A DNA stretch of 25,761 bases from UBA7328 sp002471345 (GCA_964011275.1 CAXGOB010000069.1:1-25761); one strand, 5' to 3'. Counted from the first letter of the stretch, positions 1-9,741 are shown. The notes: generated from the letters alone by a model not told the origin. Program-made: numbers and translations.

Positions 1-63
1 ATTAAACCTGAACAGTGGATAGAATATGTGAAAAAAGTTAAATTCAGATTCTTCTTTATTTGA
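1..63 (+). CDS. Possible C-terminal end of a gene entering from the left
   Basis: Frame 1 is open from the first base of the window to a TGA at 61-63 and encodes 20 residues (begins IKPEQWIEYV, ends RFFFI). The composition, with a Trp and alternating charged and hydrophobic residues, is protein-like. It would converge with the lipoprotein gene at 120-731, leaving a 56-base gap without an obvious terminator. No family can be named from so short a piece. An open stretch of this length also arises by chance, so the call is weak. Confidence 0.3.
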   Translation: MKPEQWIEYVKKVKFRFFFI

Positions 64-119
64 ATTTAGATTGATGAAATTGTGGTATTTAAGAATTTTG
101 ATCTAGATGGATATTTTAA

Positions 120-731
120 TTAATGATAGGCAGTGTTATGCTCAAGAGGTTTACCACACTCATCACATGTCATTGGTGCACCTGCTCCTCCTTCATGCCC
201 ATCTGGACAGGTAAAGTGCCAAACACCACTATCATTTTGTGCAGGTTCTTCATTCTCACTATCAGTATGATAATCTTCATTATGGATCAATTCTGATCCA
301 CATTGGGGACAAATTCCTTCTACACCCGATCCATGACCATTTGCACATTTAAAATGCCATATGCCATTAGGGCTTTGAGCAGGATCACTTTCAGTATTTC
401 TTGGCCTAATATTTTGATCAGCCCCAGGGCTTTGACTTGGATTGTTGTTATTGAAGTGGTAGGCAGAATTGTGATGTAATTGTTTTCCACATACTGGACA
501 ATTTCCCTCATAATCCAAAACTCCTCCAACACATCGGTCTGGGCATACATAATGAAATAAAATTCCTTCATCATTGGCAGGTTCCCATGTGCCTGGCAAT
601 GTCCCTGAGTCTACTATTTTTTCTTTTGGTTGCTCAATTTTAGATGATGAGTTACTGCTTTTATTATTGTACTTACAACTTGAAAAGCCCACTAATGCAA
701 TTGAACAATAAATTAAGAGTCTCAATTTCAT
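120..731 (-). CDS. Lipoprotein with three tandem Cys/His metal-knuckle repeats
   Basis: A 203-residue protein starting at ATG 731. Residues 1-19 form a lipoprotein signal ending in FSSC, so Cys19 is probably lipidated and the protein anchored outside the inner membrane. A Ser/Asn-rich linker follows. Three repeats then occupy about residues 59-92, 125-155 and 171-203. Each has an aromatic-His-aromatic-x-Cys start, a Gly-rich middle, a CxxCG pair and an ending of the form L-x-H-N-x-x-Y-H. The layout resembles the small heavy-metal-binding domains (CPxxP...CPxCG) attached to Bacteroidota copper proteins and rubredoxin-like zinc knuckles. Metal binding is inferred; the metal cannot be told. It lies 116 bases downstream of the giant T9SS gene on the same strand and may share its transcript. 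Start and reading frame are secure; function is not. Confidence 0.8.
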   Translation of the reverse strand: MKLRLLIYCSIALVGFSSCKYNNKSSNSSSKIEQPKEKIVDSGTLPGTWEPANDEGILFHYVCPDRCVGGVLDYEGNCPVCGKQLHHNSAYHFNNNNPSQSPGADQNIRPRNTESDPAQSPNGIWHFKCANGHGSGVEGICPQCGSELIHNEDYHTDSENEEPAQNDSGVWHFTCPDGHEGGAGAPMTCDECGKPLEHNTAYH

Positions 732-847
732 TCTATTCTGTTTATGACGACGAAAATATGGAATTTACCTATGTCTAGTCTAAATGAAATACTTTATTCC
801 TGAAACTTCGATATGCATACATTCTAGGTATACATTCAATTGTGGTC

Positions 848-3800
848 TTATTTATCTAGTGATGTCTTTAAATCATGATCGATGATCAATTTGTGATAAA
901 ATGTCTCTTTTTGAGCCTCGATTCGGATGTAATAGGTTCCTGAAATTAGATTTGTTAATGAATAATCTATATTGATATTTCCAGTACTGTAGTCCAAATT
1001 TTTCAATTGAAAGGTCTGCCCTAATGAATTAATCAATGCTATATTTACTATCTCTGTTGCATCACCTTTTACTGTTAGGTTAAACTGGCCATTATTTGGA
1101 TTTGGAAAAACTTGCAACTTATTTAGCCAAGGCGTTTCCTGGACATTTGAAGTTTGTACGACTACTAATAATTCGTGGAAATCTGATCCACATAGATTAG
1201 TCACTTCCAATCTTACAGTATATTCTCCTTCTTGTTCGTAGATGTGGGTGGGAACTCTATCAGAGCTGGTCTGTCCATCGCCAAAATCCCAGAACCAAGA
1301 ATTTGGGTTGCCTGAAGAAAAATCTGAAAAGCTTACAGTTAGTTCGTGAACTGTGAAATCAAAATTAGCAGCTGGTTCTACTTCACTAGAGAAGCTAACA
1401 ATAACATCTATTGTGCTACTGCACCCATTTGGAGAAAAAACCTTCAGGTTGTAAGTCCCGGAAGTGAAAACCAATGGGAACTGATCGGTTGAGAAAAATC
1501 CATTAGGGCCTGACCATATAAAACTACTTTCTTCCATATTTGAACTTGCTACAAGCTGAATGGACTCTATATTACAATTGAAGGTGCCTCCTTGAGCCGT
1601 AATTTGAGGTAATTCGACATCTTGTTCGACGACGATGGATTCGGTGGATGAACATCCATTTTCAGCTGTGTAAATTACTGAATATGTTCCTGGATTTGTG
1701 ACTTGAGGATTTGGTTCACTGGATGAAAAATCATTTGGTCCGTTCCAAGAATAGCTTCCACCTGGTATATCAGTAGAAAGATTCAATGATATATTACTTA
1801 TGTTACAATTGAGCTTATTTGAGGAAAGATTTAGAATCGGATGGTTTCCATCAAGAAGGTTGATTTGATCACTTTGGCAGCAACCATTTTGTCCTTCTAT
1901 TATCACAGCATAGGTGCCAGGTTGAGATACAAAAGGAGATTGTTCTTGAGAGAAGAAGTCATTAGGCCCATGCCAATAATATACAGCCTCGGGAGTCCCT
2001 GCATTAAGTTGAACTTCCTCCCCATCACAAATTGTTTGATCAGGCCCAAGGTCAATTCTCAAATCATTAATAATAGTAATCTTGAAATATTCTTCTGTCG
2101 TTAATCCGCAAGAATTTTGAGCCGATATACAATAGATATGTTCAATCTGAGATTGTGCTGCACTAACAGATCCATCCTCATTGAAAAAGCAATCCCCAAA
2201 AGAACTGCTGCACAGATCAAGCCCTAAGATATTGAGTACGCCATCACAAACATCAAAAGCACTTAGATTACTAAAAAGCAATTGAGTATCGGGATAGGGG
2301 TCATTACAGCTTATAGTAATATCCTGAGGCACACCAGAGATTACAGGCCCTGTCGATATAGGAATACTGTAAATTACTCGAAAGCCTTCATTTACTATGT
2401 TTCCACAATCATCTGAAGCAGAGTAGCTATAGATTATCTCAAAATAATTACCACAAAATTGGGCATTTGAAACAGAATCAAGAACAACAGAAGCAGAGCC
2501 ACAAGCATCACTGGCTGTCGGAATATTACCAAATGCAAGGAAGTCTATATTGTTTTCACATTCTAGGTTAATACGTAGTTCATTGCCTTCAACGTCCCAT
2601 GATGGTGAAGTACTATCACTCACGATAATGTTCACCATGAAGGATTCAGGATTTATGTTTCCACAAACATCTTGAACAGAATAAAACAAAGAACGCTGGA
2701 AGGTATTTCCACATCCTGCGCTGCTGGTCTCACTGGACAGAAATACATCCACTGCATTATGAACAGTGCTATCATGCAAACATTCATCTTGCGCTGAAGG
2801 AATATTTAATGCAATAAGGGAATCAATATCATCTCCACATTCGGCATAAAGGGTAAGCACCTGAGAAGAGTCATTCCAAATCGGGGCTTGGGTATCGTAC
2901 TCTGCAATTGAAAATTCTTTTTTAGCTATATTGCCAGCTGCATCTGTTACTTTATATTCTTGTGTGGTGACTATTTGTGGACCAGTCAGGCAATCTCCAT
3001 TTATGGAATACTGATTTTCTAAGACAATATCCTGGCTGATGTCTCCATCACAATCGTCCTCAGCAAATATATTGACGCCTCCTTGTAAAAGAGGCAACTC
3101 TGTTCTGCACTCCAATGTATAAGGAATGTCGACTGTTGAATCTATTGTGATAACAGGAGCCTTTTCATCCAGAATTGTGCACTCTAATACTTCAATGCAA
3201 GAAGAGCTAAATATTAGATCTGAAACAGAAATATAATTGGATTTTGGTCCCGAAAGATCAAAATTCCTTAATTGCCCACTATAATCTTTAAAGTTGTAGT
3301 CTGTTGCAGTTGATTTTAAATTGTTGTCGCCACCAGGATTTCCATCTGAAAATGAATAATAAACTTGTAGACCTGTTTCATTACCAATCAAGTTGCAATT
3401 CATATGCTCTATGATTTCATCTTGACTTCTTGAAATATTCCAGAAACGAAATTCGTCCATCTTACCATCAAAATAGGTGTTGTTATCATAATCCAATGAT
3501 CGGCCAATAAAAAGATTCTGTTTTGAAAAGAGATCTTTAGGTTCGCGATCCATAACTGCAGACCCTACATCCTCTCCATTCAGATAAATTGTTGCAATTT
3601 GATCGTCACTGCCGTATAAGACAGCCACATGAAACCATTCCAATGCACTCACTTTAGTATTAGAATCTATAATAGTTCCTAACCATCCATCTTCCCAGTT
3701 AGTTACCCTAAATGATAATTCATCACCTTCAATTCTGAGATGGACTCTGGCATTCCAATCGATACCAAGATCATATATTGCATAATGAGATGCGGGTATC

Positions 3801-6676
3801 TGATCCATATAGATCCAAGTCTCAATAGTATAATCACTGACATTATCTATCAATCCTTTTGGAATTTGTAGATAATCGTCCTCACCATCAAAGTCCATAA
3901 CTATTTGTCCACATCCAGGAATAATGGTTACTTGCTTAGTATAGTTTCTGATTCCACATCCTACATCATGAGTTGCGGAGATGATTCCATCAGAATTTAT
4001 AATTACTCCTATACTTGTTTGATCTAATGAATTTTGCTCCCATCCTTCAGGAACGTTCCAGTATGTTTCACTAGAGTCTTCTGGAGTGGCAATGTAAAAA
4101 TGATGAACAGATCCTTCACAGACGAAATCTGGGCCTATAAGCTCTTCCTGGTTCAGATCAAAAGTTACGGTTTCGGATAAATAGGATTTTTGAGCTCCAT
4201 TTATAATTCTAGCTCCCCATTTTCCCGGATCAGAGGAAGTAAAGAAATGCTCTGTGGTGGCCGCAACAAATTCATCATTTTTATACCAATGCACCTCATC
4301 GAAGTCTTCATTGCTCATAATGGACATTTCAATTTTTGAACCACAATCAATATGATTCAGTACTGGAGGTTTGGGAATTCTCTTTGCAAATTCTGGGCTG
4401 TTTGAAAATAAGTCACTTTCCCAGATTCCTCTTCCCCAGGTGCTAATTCTAATCTTTCCGATGCTGGTAATGATATCAATATCTGAAGAATTAAAACTAG
4501 TGTTAGGGAGATTGTTACTATAGTCAATCCAGTTATTCAGGTTGTCATCAAGATACCCAATTTCTCCATCGGCAAGGGCATAGATTCCATCAAGGCTACC
4601 AGGTTGATGTACTACATAGGATTTCCAACTATTTGGGAAAAAGGATCTTAGACTTCTGAATGTTTGTCCACCATTTATGGATTCACTTATTTCCCAACCA
4701 GAGGTCCATATTTTACTGGGATTTTCATGATCAATTGTCAAACTGGAAATATAAAATTCATCTTGGACTTTGCTCCAGGTAGAGCCTCCATCTTCACTTT
4801 TAGCTATGGATCTACCATCTGAAATGTACATGAAACTTGGGTCAGATTCCGATATTTCTAAAATAGAAGGAGGATATAAAAAATTGAGATGACTTAATGA
4901 TGTTTTGTTAAAACTTCGTCCAAAATCTTCGCTGATAAAAAGATCTTCAAAAGGGATGTACAATACATTGTTTTTAAAAGGGTGCATCCTAATAAGGGTC
5001 TCCCATGTGGCTTTCTGTTGTTCTTGATCAGAAAAAAGTAAGCCATCCCAATATTCTAATTGATTTTCTGAGAACTCACCTTTTATGGTCCAGCCTAGCT
5101 GAGCTGATGCATAAAAGGATCTTTCGGTAACTGGGTCGATAAGACCAGTCATCCCATCTCCTCCAGCAACAAATGTCCATCTTCCATTTGGAAGTTTGAT
5201 TCTTGTACCACAGTCCTGCATACCTCCAATAATTAATTCTCCATGTGGAGACGAGGACATTTCTGCGAATTGCCCTACTCTTATGCCTTGAGTCAAAACA
5301 TGTATCCCATCATCATTGACATATTCTAGTCCACCATCATTCGCTATAAAAAGTCTATTTGTGCCTGGTTGCCATTTCATGTCATGGAGATCTACATGTA
5401 ATAACTCTGGTTCTCTCAATGAGGTCCATGAAATGCCTCCGTCTTTTGACCTTTTGGCAGTGACGCTACCCATTATTACATCATCTGCATCCGTTGGGTT
5501 GACAGCTAAGTGCATGGTCCATGCCCCTATTGTGCCAGTGAAAGTAGATCTTGGTGCTTTTTCAACGAAAGTCAACCCAGCATCTTCACTCTTATAGAGT
5601 GCTCCCAGTGATTCACCATTATTTGCGTATCCACCAATATAGACAATATTAGGATTGTCAGGACTTACAGCTATGCGGCCAAATAGCATGTCATCACTTT
5701 CATCGGAGGTGGATTCAAAGCCAATATTGATAGGAGCAAAACTGCTTCCTGTATCTGTTGACCTGTAATATTCAAAATCAAAATTTCTAGATTTAGTTTG
5801 ATTTTTATCTCCTTGAATGGACCATCCTCTATTTTTTGTGACAGCTACATGCAGGATATTGGGATTTGAAGGATGAAGTTCTAAGTCATTAATTCTACCA
5901 TCAATACCAGTCATCTTCGACCAATTTTCACCTGAATTTTGACTTCTGAATAGTCCTATTTCAGTAGCACAATAGAGGATGTGTGGTCTAGAAGGATCTA
6001 TGACTAATCTATATATTTGAGTGACATCTTGTAGGCCATTATTTTTCAAATGCCATGTTTGCCCACCATCTCTGGAAACCTGAATACCGTAGCTATCGAA
6101 AAACCAGCTATCACTATCTCCAGTAGCGACATACATGTTGTTGACATTACTAGGATCAACAATTATATCCCCAATGGCAAGATTGGGCCATGTGTCACTT
6201 ATCAGATTCCAAGATAGTCCTGTATCATCAGATTTCCAGAGACCTCCAGCAGGTGTGCCTGCCCAAAGAATATTGGAATTAGTAGGATGAAAAGCAACTC
6301 GATCCACCCTACCTAACCACATTCCTGTCATATTGAGTAGAGGAGCATCTAAGCCAATGTATTGCCAATTATCATTTGAATTTGACTTAGCCAAAGAGCT
6401 GTTTTTAAATTTCATTTTTTCATTACGAGCCTGACGCTCAGAATAATAGCCTTTGCCATTTACCTTTTTGTCATAGTGGTTTTTATATAGTTGAAACTTG
6501 CCACTTCCTTTTATTTTTGAAAGATCCTTACCTTTTGTTTGGTTTTCAAAAGCCGCTACGACTTCATAATAACTTATAGTGGGATCATTCATTAGTACTC
6601 TCCAGCTTACTTCCTGAGCGTATACTTGTAAGAAGAGAGAAGTGTATAGAATGAGTAGACTATATTTTTTTATCAT
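848..6676 (-). CDS. Giant T9SS-secreted beta-propeller/LamG/PKD surface protein
   Basis: A 1942-residue protein starting at ATG 6676. Residues 1-20 are a signal peptide ending YAQ. About 100-760 is a sortilin/BNR-type beta-propeller with repeated motifs such as LWKSDDTGLSWN and LYKSEDAGLTF. An Ig-like stretch with a WYKND motif follows. About 926-1090 is a LamG/concanavalin-like domain starting MDFDGEDDYLQIP. About 1170-1540 holds three or four HYR-like repeats with paired cysteines. About 1540-1765 has three tandem Ig-like repeats of the form GPNDFFS...PGTY. About 1772-1840 is a PKD domain with WFWDFGDGQ. Residues 1848-1942 are a type A T9SS sorting domain (FPNPNNGQF, SGTYYIRIE). Such proteins are exported through the outer membrane by the gliding/T9SS machinery and act as adhesins or glycan-binding or degrading proteins. 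The substrate is not evident. No catalytic motif is obvious in the propeller. Confidence 0.9.
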   Translation of the reverse strand: MIKKYSLLILYTSLFLQVYAQEVSWRVLMNDPTISYYEVVAAFENQTKGKDLSKIKGSGKFQLYKNHYDKKVNGKGYYSERQARNEKMKFKNSSLAKSNSNDNWQYIGLDAPLLNMTGMWLGRVDRVAFHPTNSNILWAGTPAGGLWKSDDTGLSWNLISDTWPNLAIGDIIVDPSNVNNMYVATGDSDSWFFDSYGIQVSRDGGQTWHLKNNGLQDVTQIYRLVIDPSRPHILYCATEIGLFRSQNSGENWSKMTGIDGRINDLELHPSNPNILHVAVTKNRGWSIQGDKNQTKSRNFDFEYYRSTDTGSSFAPINIGFESTSDESDDMLFGRIAVSPDNPNIVYIGGYANNGESLGALYKSEDAGLTFVEKAPRSTFTGTIGAWTMHLAVNPTDADDVIMGSVTAKRSKDGGISWTSLREPELLHVDLHDMKWQPGTNRLFIANDGGLEYVNDDGIHVLTQGIRVGQFAEMSSSPHGELIIGGMQDCGTRIKLPNGRWTFVAGGDGMTGLIDPVTERSFYASAQLGWTIKGEFSENQLEYWDGLLFSDQEQQKATWETLIRMHPFKNNVLYIPFEDLFISEDFGRSFNKTSLSHLNFLYPPSILEISESDPSFMYISDGRSIAKSEDGGSTWSKVQDEFYISSLTIDHENPSKIWTSGWEISESINGGQTFRSLRSFFPNSWKSYVVHQPGSLDGIYALADGEIGYLDDNLNNWIDYSNNLPNTSFNSSDIDIITSIGKIRISTWGRGIWESDLFSNSPEFAKRIPKPPVLNHIDCGSKIEMSIMSNEDFDEVHWYKNDEFVAATTEHFFTSSDPGKWGARIINGAQKSYLSETVTFDLNQEELIGPDFVCEGSVHHFYIATPEDSSETYWNVPEGWEQNSLDQTSIGVIINSDGIISATHDVGCGIRNYTKQVTIIPGCGQIVMDFDGEDDYLQIPKGLIDNVSDYTIETWIYMDQIPASHYAIYDLGIDWNARVHLRIEGDELSFRVTNWEDGWLGTIIDSNTKVSALEWFHVAVLYGSDDQIATIYLNGEDVGSAVMDREPKDLFSKQNLFIGRSLDYDNNTYFDGKMDEFRFWNISRSQDEIIEHMNCNLIGNETGLQVYYSFSDGNPGGDNNLKSTATDYNFKDYSGQLRNFDLSGPKSNYISVSDLIFSSSCIEVLECTILDEKAPVITIDSTVDIPYTLECRTELPLLQGGVNIFAEDDCDGDISQDIVLENQYSINGDCLTGPQIVTTQEYKVTDAAGNIAKKEFSIAEYDTQAPIWNDSSQVLTLYAECGDDIDSLIALNIPSAQDECLHDSTVHNAVDVFLSSETSSAGCGNTFQRSLFYSVQDVCGNINPESFMVNIIVSDSTSPSWDVEGNELRINLECENNIDFLAFGNIPTASDACGSASVVLDSVSNAQFCGNYFEIIYSYSASDDCGNIVNEGFRVIYSIPISTGPVISGVPQDITISCNDPYPDTQLLFSNLSAFDVCDGVLNILGLDLCSSSFGDCFFNEDGSVSAAQSQIEHIYCISAQNSCGLTTEEYFKITIINDLRIDLGPDQTICDGEEVQLNAGTPEAVYYWHGPNDFFSQEQSPFVSQPGTYAVIIEGQNGCCQSDQINLLDGNHPILNLSSNKLNCNISNISLNLSTDIPGGSYSWNGPNDFSSSEPNPQVTNPGTYSVIYTAENGCSSTESIVVEQDVELPQITAQGGTFNCNIESIQLVASSNMEESSFIWSGPNGFFSTDQFPLVFTSGTYNLKVFSPNGCSSTIDVIVSFSSEVEPAANFDFTVHELTVSFSDFSSGNPNSWFWDFGDGQTSSDRVPTHIYEQEGEYTVRLEVTNLCGSDFHELLVVVQTSNVQETPWLNKLQVFPNPNNGQFNLTVKGDATEIVNIALINSLGQTFQLKNLDYSTGNINIDYSLTNLISGTYYIRIEAQKETFYHKLIIDHDLKTSLDK

Positions 6677-6741
6677 AGGTCTTGGATGTCGAAGCTGCCT
6701 CTCAATATAAGAATTGAAAGATTATTTGTAGGATGTATTTC

Positions 6742-6783
6742 TTCGAATTTTACTCTAGATGGAGACTATCTAGTAAAATCGAA
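6742..6783 (-). terminator. Long imperfect hairpin downstream of the acyl-CoA dehydrogenase
   Basis: Arms TTCGAATTTTACTCTAGAT and ATCTAGTAAAATCGAA pair over about 16 bp with one 1-nt and one 2-nt bulge and a short loop. It starts 25 bases past the stop of the minus-strand dehydrogenase gene. There is no clean U-tract, so it may be a 3'-end stabiliser or a weak terminator. Confidence 0.4.
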
Positions 6784-6807
6784 TAATTAGCAATGTGTAA
6801 GACAATA

Positions 6808-7977
6808 TTAATTGGATTGCGTCTGAAGCCATGGGCGTCCTTTTGTCACACTTCTACTTATGACTAATTTTTGAATTTCGGATGTTCCCTCATAAATCTG
6901 GGTGATTTTTGCATCTCGCATTAATCTTTCCACATGATATTCTCTTACAAAGCCATATCCACCATGTACTTGGACAGCTTCTACAGTATGTTTCATAGCC
7001 ATTTCTGAGGCATATAATTTTGCCATAGCAGCCGCAGTGGCGTATGGCATGCCTTGATCTTTCATCCATGCTGCTCTATATACCATCATTCTAGCTGCTT
7101 CTATTTCTGTTGCCATATCAGCCAGTTTGAAACCTACTGCTTGGTGCCTGTTTATAGGTTTTCCAAAAGCAACTCTTTGTTTAGAATATTCAAGTGCCAA
7201 TTCATAAGCACCTGCTGCAATACCAAGAGCTTGGGCAGCAATTCCTATCCTTCCACCATCTAATGTCTTCATTGCGAATGTGAAACCGAATCCATCCTCT
7301 CCAATTCTATTATCCTTGGGTACTTTCACATCTTGAAACATCACAGAAGATGTGTCAGATGAACGTATGCCTAATTTGTCTTCTTTTTCACCTTGCGTGA
7401 CACCTTCCCATTTTGATTCTACAATGAATACTGAAATCCCTCTATGCCCTTGCATATGATCTGTTTGGGCTATCACTAAATAGACATCTGCAGTGTGGCC
7501 ATTTGTAATCCAATTTTTTGTCCCATTAAGGATGTAATGTTCTCCTCTTGGGTCGGCCGTGGTACTTTGACTTGTGGCATCACTTCCTGCTTCTGGTTCA
7601 GACAGACAAAATGCTCCTATCATCTCACCATTGGCCAGTTTTGTCACATATTTTTGTTTCTGTTCTTCATTTCCATATTTCTCTAATCCCCAGAGTACCA
7701 ATGAGTTGTTTACAGACATAATAACGGAACAAGAATTATCAATTTTAGATAATTCTTCGAGAGCTATCACATATGAAAGTGTATCCATTCCACTGCCTTC
7801 ATATTGCGTGTCTACCATCATGCCCATGAAACCAAGATCTTTCATAGTCTGTACTTGATCGGTAGGATAGGACATTGTTTTATCCCTTTCTATTACTCCA
7901 GGCTTCAGCTCATTTTGTGCGAAATCCCTTGCGGATTTTTGAATCATTAAGTGTTCCTCGCTAAGTGAAAAGTCCAT
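6808..7977 (-). CDS. Acyl-CoA dehydrogenase (short/branched-chain type)
   Basis: An FAD flavoenzyme that oxidises acyl-CoA to trans-2-enoyl-CoA and passes electrons to ETF; a step of fatty-acid or branched-chain amino-acid breakdown in the cytosol. I take ATG 7977 (MDFSLSEEH, 389 residues), which fits the family N-terminus; an in-frame TTG at 7986 would add three residues. Visible signatures are the FAD-binding FCLSEPEAGSDA stretch, the WITNG motif, the KQRVAFGKPI region, QVHGGYG near the C-terminus, and the catalytic base in QIYEGTSEIQ (Glu at about 363), the position used by short-chain and butyryl-CoA dehydrogenases. The length is normal for the family. It is divergent from the thioesterase at 8111 across about 130 bases, so the two may be coregulated. 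The exact chain-length preference cannot be read. Confidence 0.95.
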   Translation of the reverse strand: MDFSLSEEHLMIQKSARDFAQNELKPGVIERDKTMSYPTDQVQTMKDLGFMGMMVDTQYEGSGMDTLSYVIALEELSKIDNSCSVIMSVNNSLVLWGLEKYGNEEQKQKYVTKLANGEMIGAFCLSEPEAGSDATSQSTTADPRGEHYILNGTKNWITNGHTADVYLVIAQTDHMQGHRGISVFIVESKWEGVTQGEKEDKLGIRSSDTSSVMFQDVKVPKDNRIGEDGFGFTFAMKTLDGGRIGIAAQALGIAAGAYELALEYSKQRVAFGKPINRHQAVGFKLADMATEIEAARMMVYRAAWMKDQGMPYATAAAMAKLYASEMAMKHTVEAVQVHGGYGFVREYHVERLMRDAKITQIYEGTSEIQKLVISRSVTKGRPWLQTQSN

Positions 7978-8110
7978 AGTTGACAAAAATTTAACTCTAA
8001 GTAAAGTTTAAAAGTATTTAGAATGAAATTGGAATTCTAGCGAACTGTTGTTTAATAAAGTAGTTATTAAACTTATTAAGTCATATATCAAAGGACTACC
8101 TTCGGCGCTT

Positions 8111-8971
8111 ATGGAAAAAGTATCACAACTTTTAGAATTATTGACTTTAGAGAAAATTGAGGAAAGAATCTTTAGAGGTCAGAATTATGAGACACCTTGG
8201 GGAAGGGTTTTTGGAGGGCAAGTTTTGGCTCAAGCTATTCAATCTGCTATACTTACAGTTGCTGATGATCGATATCTGCATAGCATGCATGGATATTTTC
8301 TCAGACCAGGAGATATAAAAGTACCCATAGTTTATGATGTGGATGTACTTAGAGATGGGGGAAGTTTTAGTACAAGAAGAGTGATTGCTATTCAAAAAGG
8401 AAAGCCAATATTTAATATGGCAGTTTCTTTTCACAGTCTAGATGACAACCAGTTAGAGCATCAAATGGAAATGCCTGATGTCCCTCAACCTGAAAACCTT
8501 AAAACATCTGAACAACTTCTTGAGCATCTCAAAAAGGAAAATCCTTTTATGTATAAAATGCTTTTTAATCCGAAACCGATAGAATTCAGACCTGTTGAAG
8601 CAATAGATCCATTGGAAAGAACAGATCATAAACCGGTAAGAAATATCTGGTTTAAAGTGAAAGAACAGTTACCAGATGATTTGAAATTACATCAGGTGAT
8701 TTTAGCATACATATCTGACTATAATTTGATGACTACAGCAACATTGCCCAATAGATCTAAAATGAGCCCAGGAAGTCACTTTTTTGCGAGCTTAGATCAT
8801 GCAATGTGGTTTCATAGAGACTTCAAAGCTGATGAATGGTTACTATATTCATTGGACAGTCCTAGCTCTTCAAACTCTAGAGGATTAGGCAGAGGAAGAA
8901 TATTCACAAAGGAAGGAGTTTTAGTCGCATCCACCATTCAAGAAGGACTTATGGCACCTATGCGTTCCTGA
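8111..8971 (+). CDS. tesB: Acyl-CoA thioesterase II (TesB family)
   Basis: Hydrolyses acyl-CoA to free acid and CoA; a double-hotdog enzyme. I choose ATG 8111 (MEKVSQLLELLTLEKIEE, 286 residues) because TesB proteins begin just before this segment; the frame is open further up only to a TTG at 8048. The signature RGQNYETPWGRVFGGQVLAQA is present. The catalytic triad known from E. coli TesB (Asp204, Thr228, Gln278) is matched here by Asp at about 203 in the ISDYN motif, Ser at about 227 in ASLDHAMWFHR (Ser in place of Thr) and Gln at about 277 in STIQEG. It is divergently placed to the acyl-CoA dehydrogenase, which fits a role in acyl-CoA turnover. Confidence 0.93.
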   Translation: MEKVSQLLELLTLEKIEERIFRGQNYETPWGRVFGGQVLAQAIQSAILTVADDRYLHSMHGYFLRPGDIKVPIVYDVDVLRDGGSFSTRRVIAIQKGKPIFNMAVSFHSLDDNQLEHQMEMPDVPQPENLKTSEQLLEHLKKENPFMYKMLFNPKPIEFRPVEAIDPLERTDHKPVRNIWFKVKEQLPDDLKLHQVILAYISDYNLMTTATLPNRSKMSPGSHFFASLDHAMWFHRDFKADEWLLYSLDSPSSSNSRGLGRGRIFTKEGVLVASTIQEGLMAPMRS

Positions 8972-9137
8972 TTTTGTTATAGAACTTTACAGTTCAAAAG
9001 ATTATACATTTCAATTATTCTATATTTTTTCTTTTCTTGCCGGCCGTAATGTTTGAAATGGCATTACATGAGGCCTGTTTTATTCTATTGCCTTATGGTG
9101 AAAAGAGATATTGTGGGCACCTCATAACAAACGAATG

Positions 9138-9172
9138 GAGTGGATTTGTCTAGGCAGGTTCACTCTTTTTTT
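9138..9172 (+). terminator. Rho-independent terminator
   Basis: Arms GAGTGGA and TTCACTC (7 bp with one G-U pair), a loop of about 14 bases, then a run of eight T. It is about 165 bases past the thioesterase stop on the plus strand and ends just before the convergent NTF2-like gene. Confidence 0.55.
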
Positions 9173-9175
9173 AAT

Positions 9176-9619
9176 TTAGGAGGTGTGATCAGCGATTATA
9201 AGCCACTGTCCTTTTATTTTACGCCATACTAAAAGAAAGTGACCTTGCGCATCTCCCATGTCTCTTTTTAAATGAAATTTACCTGTCATCATCATTGCAT
9301 TTTTAGATAGCTGATCTGTTTTTATAATAGTAAATGTCAAATGCCCCATCGTCGCTCTATCTGGATATCTTCTGAAGTAATTGTCTTTTGTTTTTTGCCA
9401 CCCATATGTTATTCCACTTGATCCTATAAATTGAAGTTCATCTGATTTCCAATAGTCTTCCATGAATGCATCAATATCTCCACTATTCCATTGTTTCTCT
9501 TGATTAAGAAGAATGGATTCGACTTCTTGAATTGCAATGTTTCTTTTCTGAGCTGAGGAAGTAAGGCTAGTGAAAAGTAGAAAGAGGGTCATGAAAGAAA
9601 TGAAAATGTGGTTTTTCAT
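9176..9619 (-). CDS. Secreted NTF2-like protein (DUF4440/SnoaL-like fold)
   Basis: A 147-residue protein from ATG 9619. Residues 1-23 are a signal peptide (hydrophobic core FMTLFLLFTSL, end SSAQ), so it acts in the periplasm or outside. The rest matches the cone-shaped NTF2-like fold of the DUF4440 type: an N-terminal helix with NQEKQWNSGDIDAFM, then a strand with FIGSSGITYGW, a YFRRYP stretch, and a C-terminal strand with WRKIKGQWLIIADHTS. Members include small enzymes, immunity proteins and ligand-binding proteins, and many have no known role. It is divergent from the aminopeptidase gene at 9742 across about 120 bases and convergent with tesB. I cannot assign a substrate. Confidence 0.8.
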   Translation of the reverse strand: MKNHIFISFMTLFLLFTSLTSSAQKRNIAIQEVESILLNQEKQWNSGDIDAFMEDYWKSDELQFIGSSGITYGWQKTKDNYFRRYPDRATMGHLTFTIIKTDQLSKNAMMMTGKFHLKRDMGDAQGHFLLVWRKIKGQWLIIADHTS

Positions 9620-9741
9620 ACAATGCTGTTTAGATTGAAGATAATACTAATATTTAATGACATGAGTTGATTCAAATCATCATATGTTTTTATCTCTTTT
9701 TTTTATTAATATGTATCTTGAGCATTTAATAAAATACGGTT

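Noticed and set aside
8048..8110. N-terminal extension of the thioesterase from a TTG codon
   Set aside because: The ATG at 8111 gives the usual TesB N-terminus and length; the 21 extra residues do not resemble the family.
9067..9100. Imperfect hairpin (CATGAGGC / GCCTTATG) downstream of the thioesterase
   Set aside because: A stem of 8 bp with a G-U pair and a long loop is common by chance; no T-run follows and nothing ties it to a function.
9667..9678. TGATT-CA-AATCA dyad in the divergent region 9620-9741, possible operator
   Set aside because: Half-sites of five bases in AT-rich DNA are frequent; no regulator gene is nearby.
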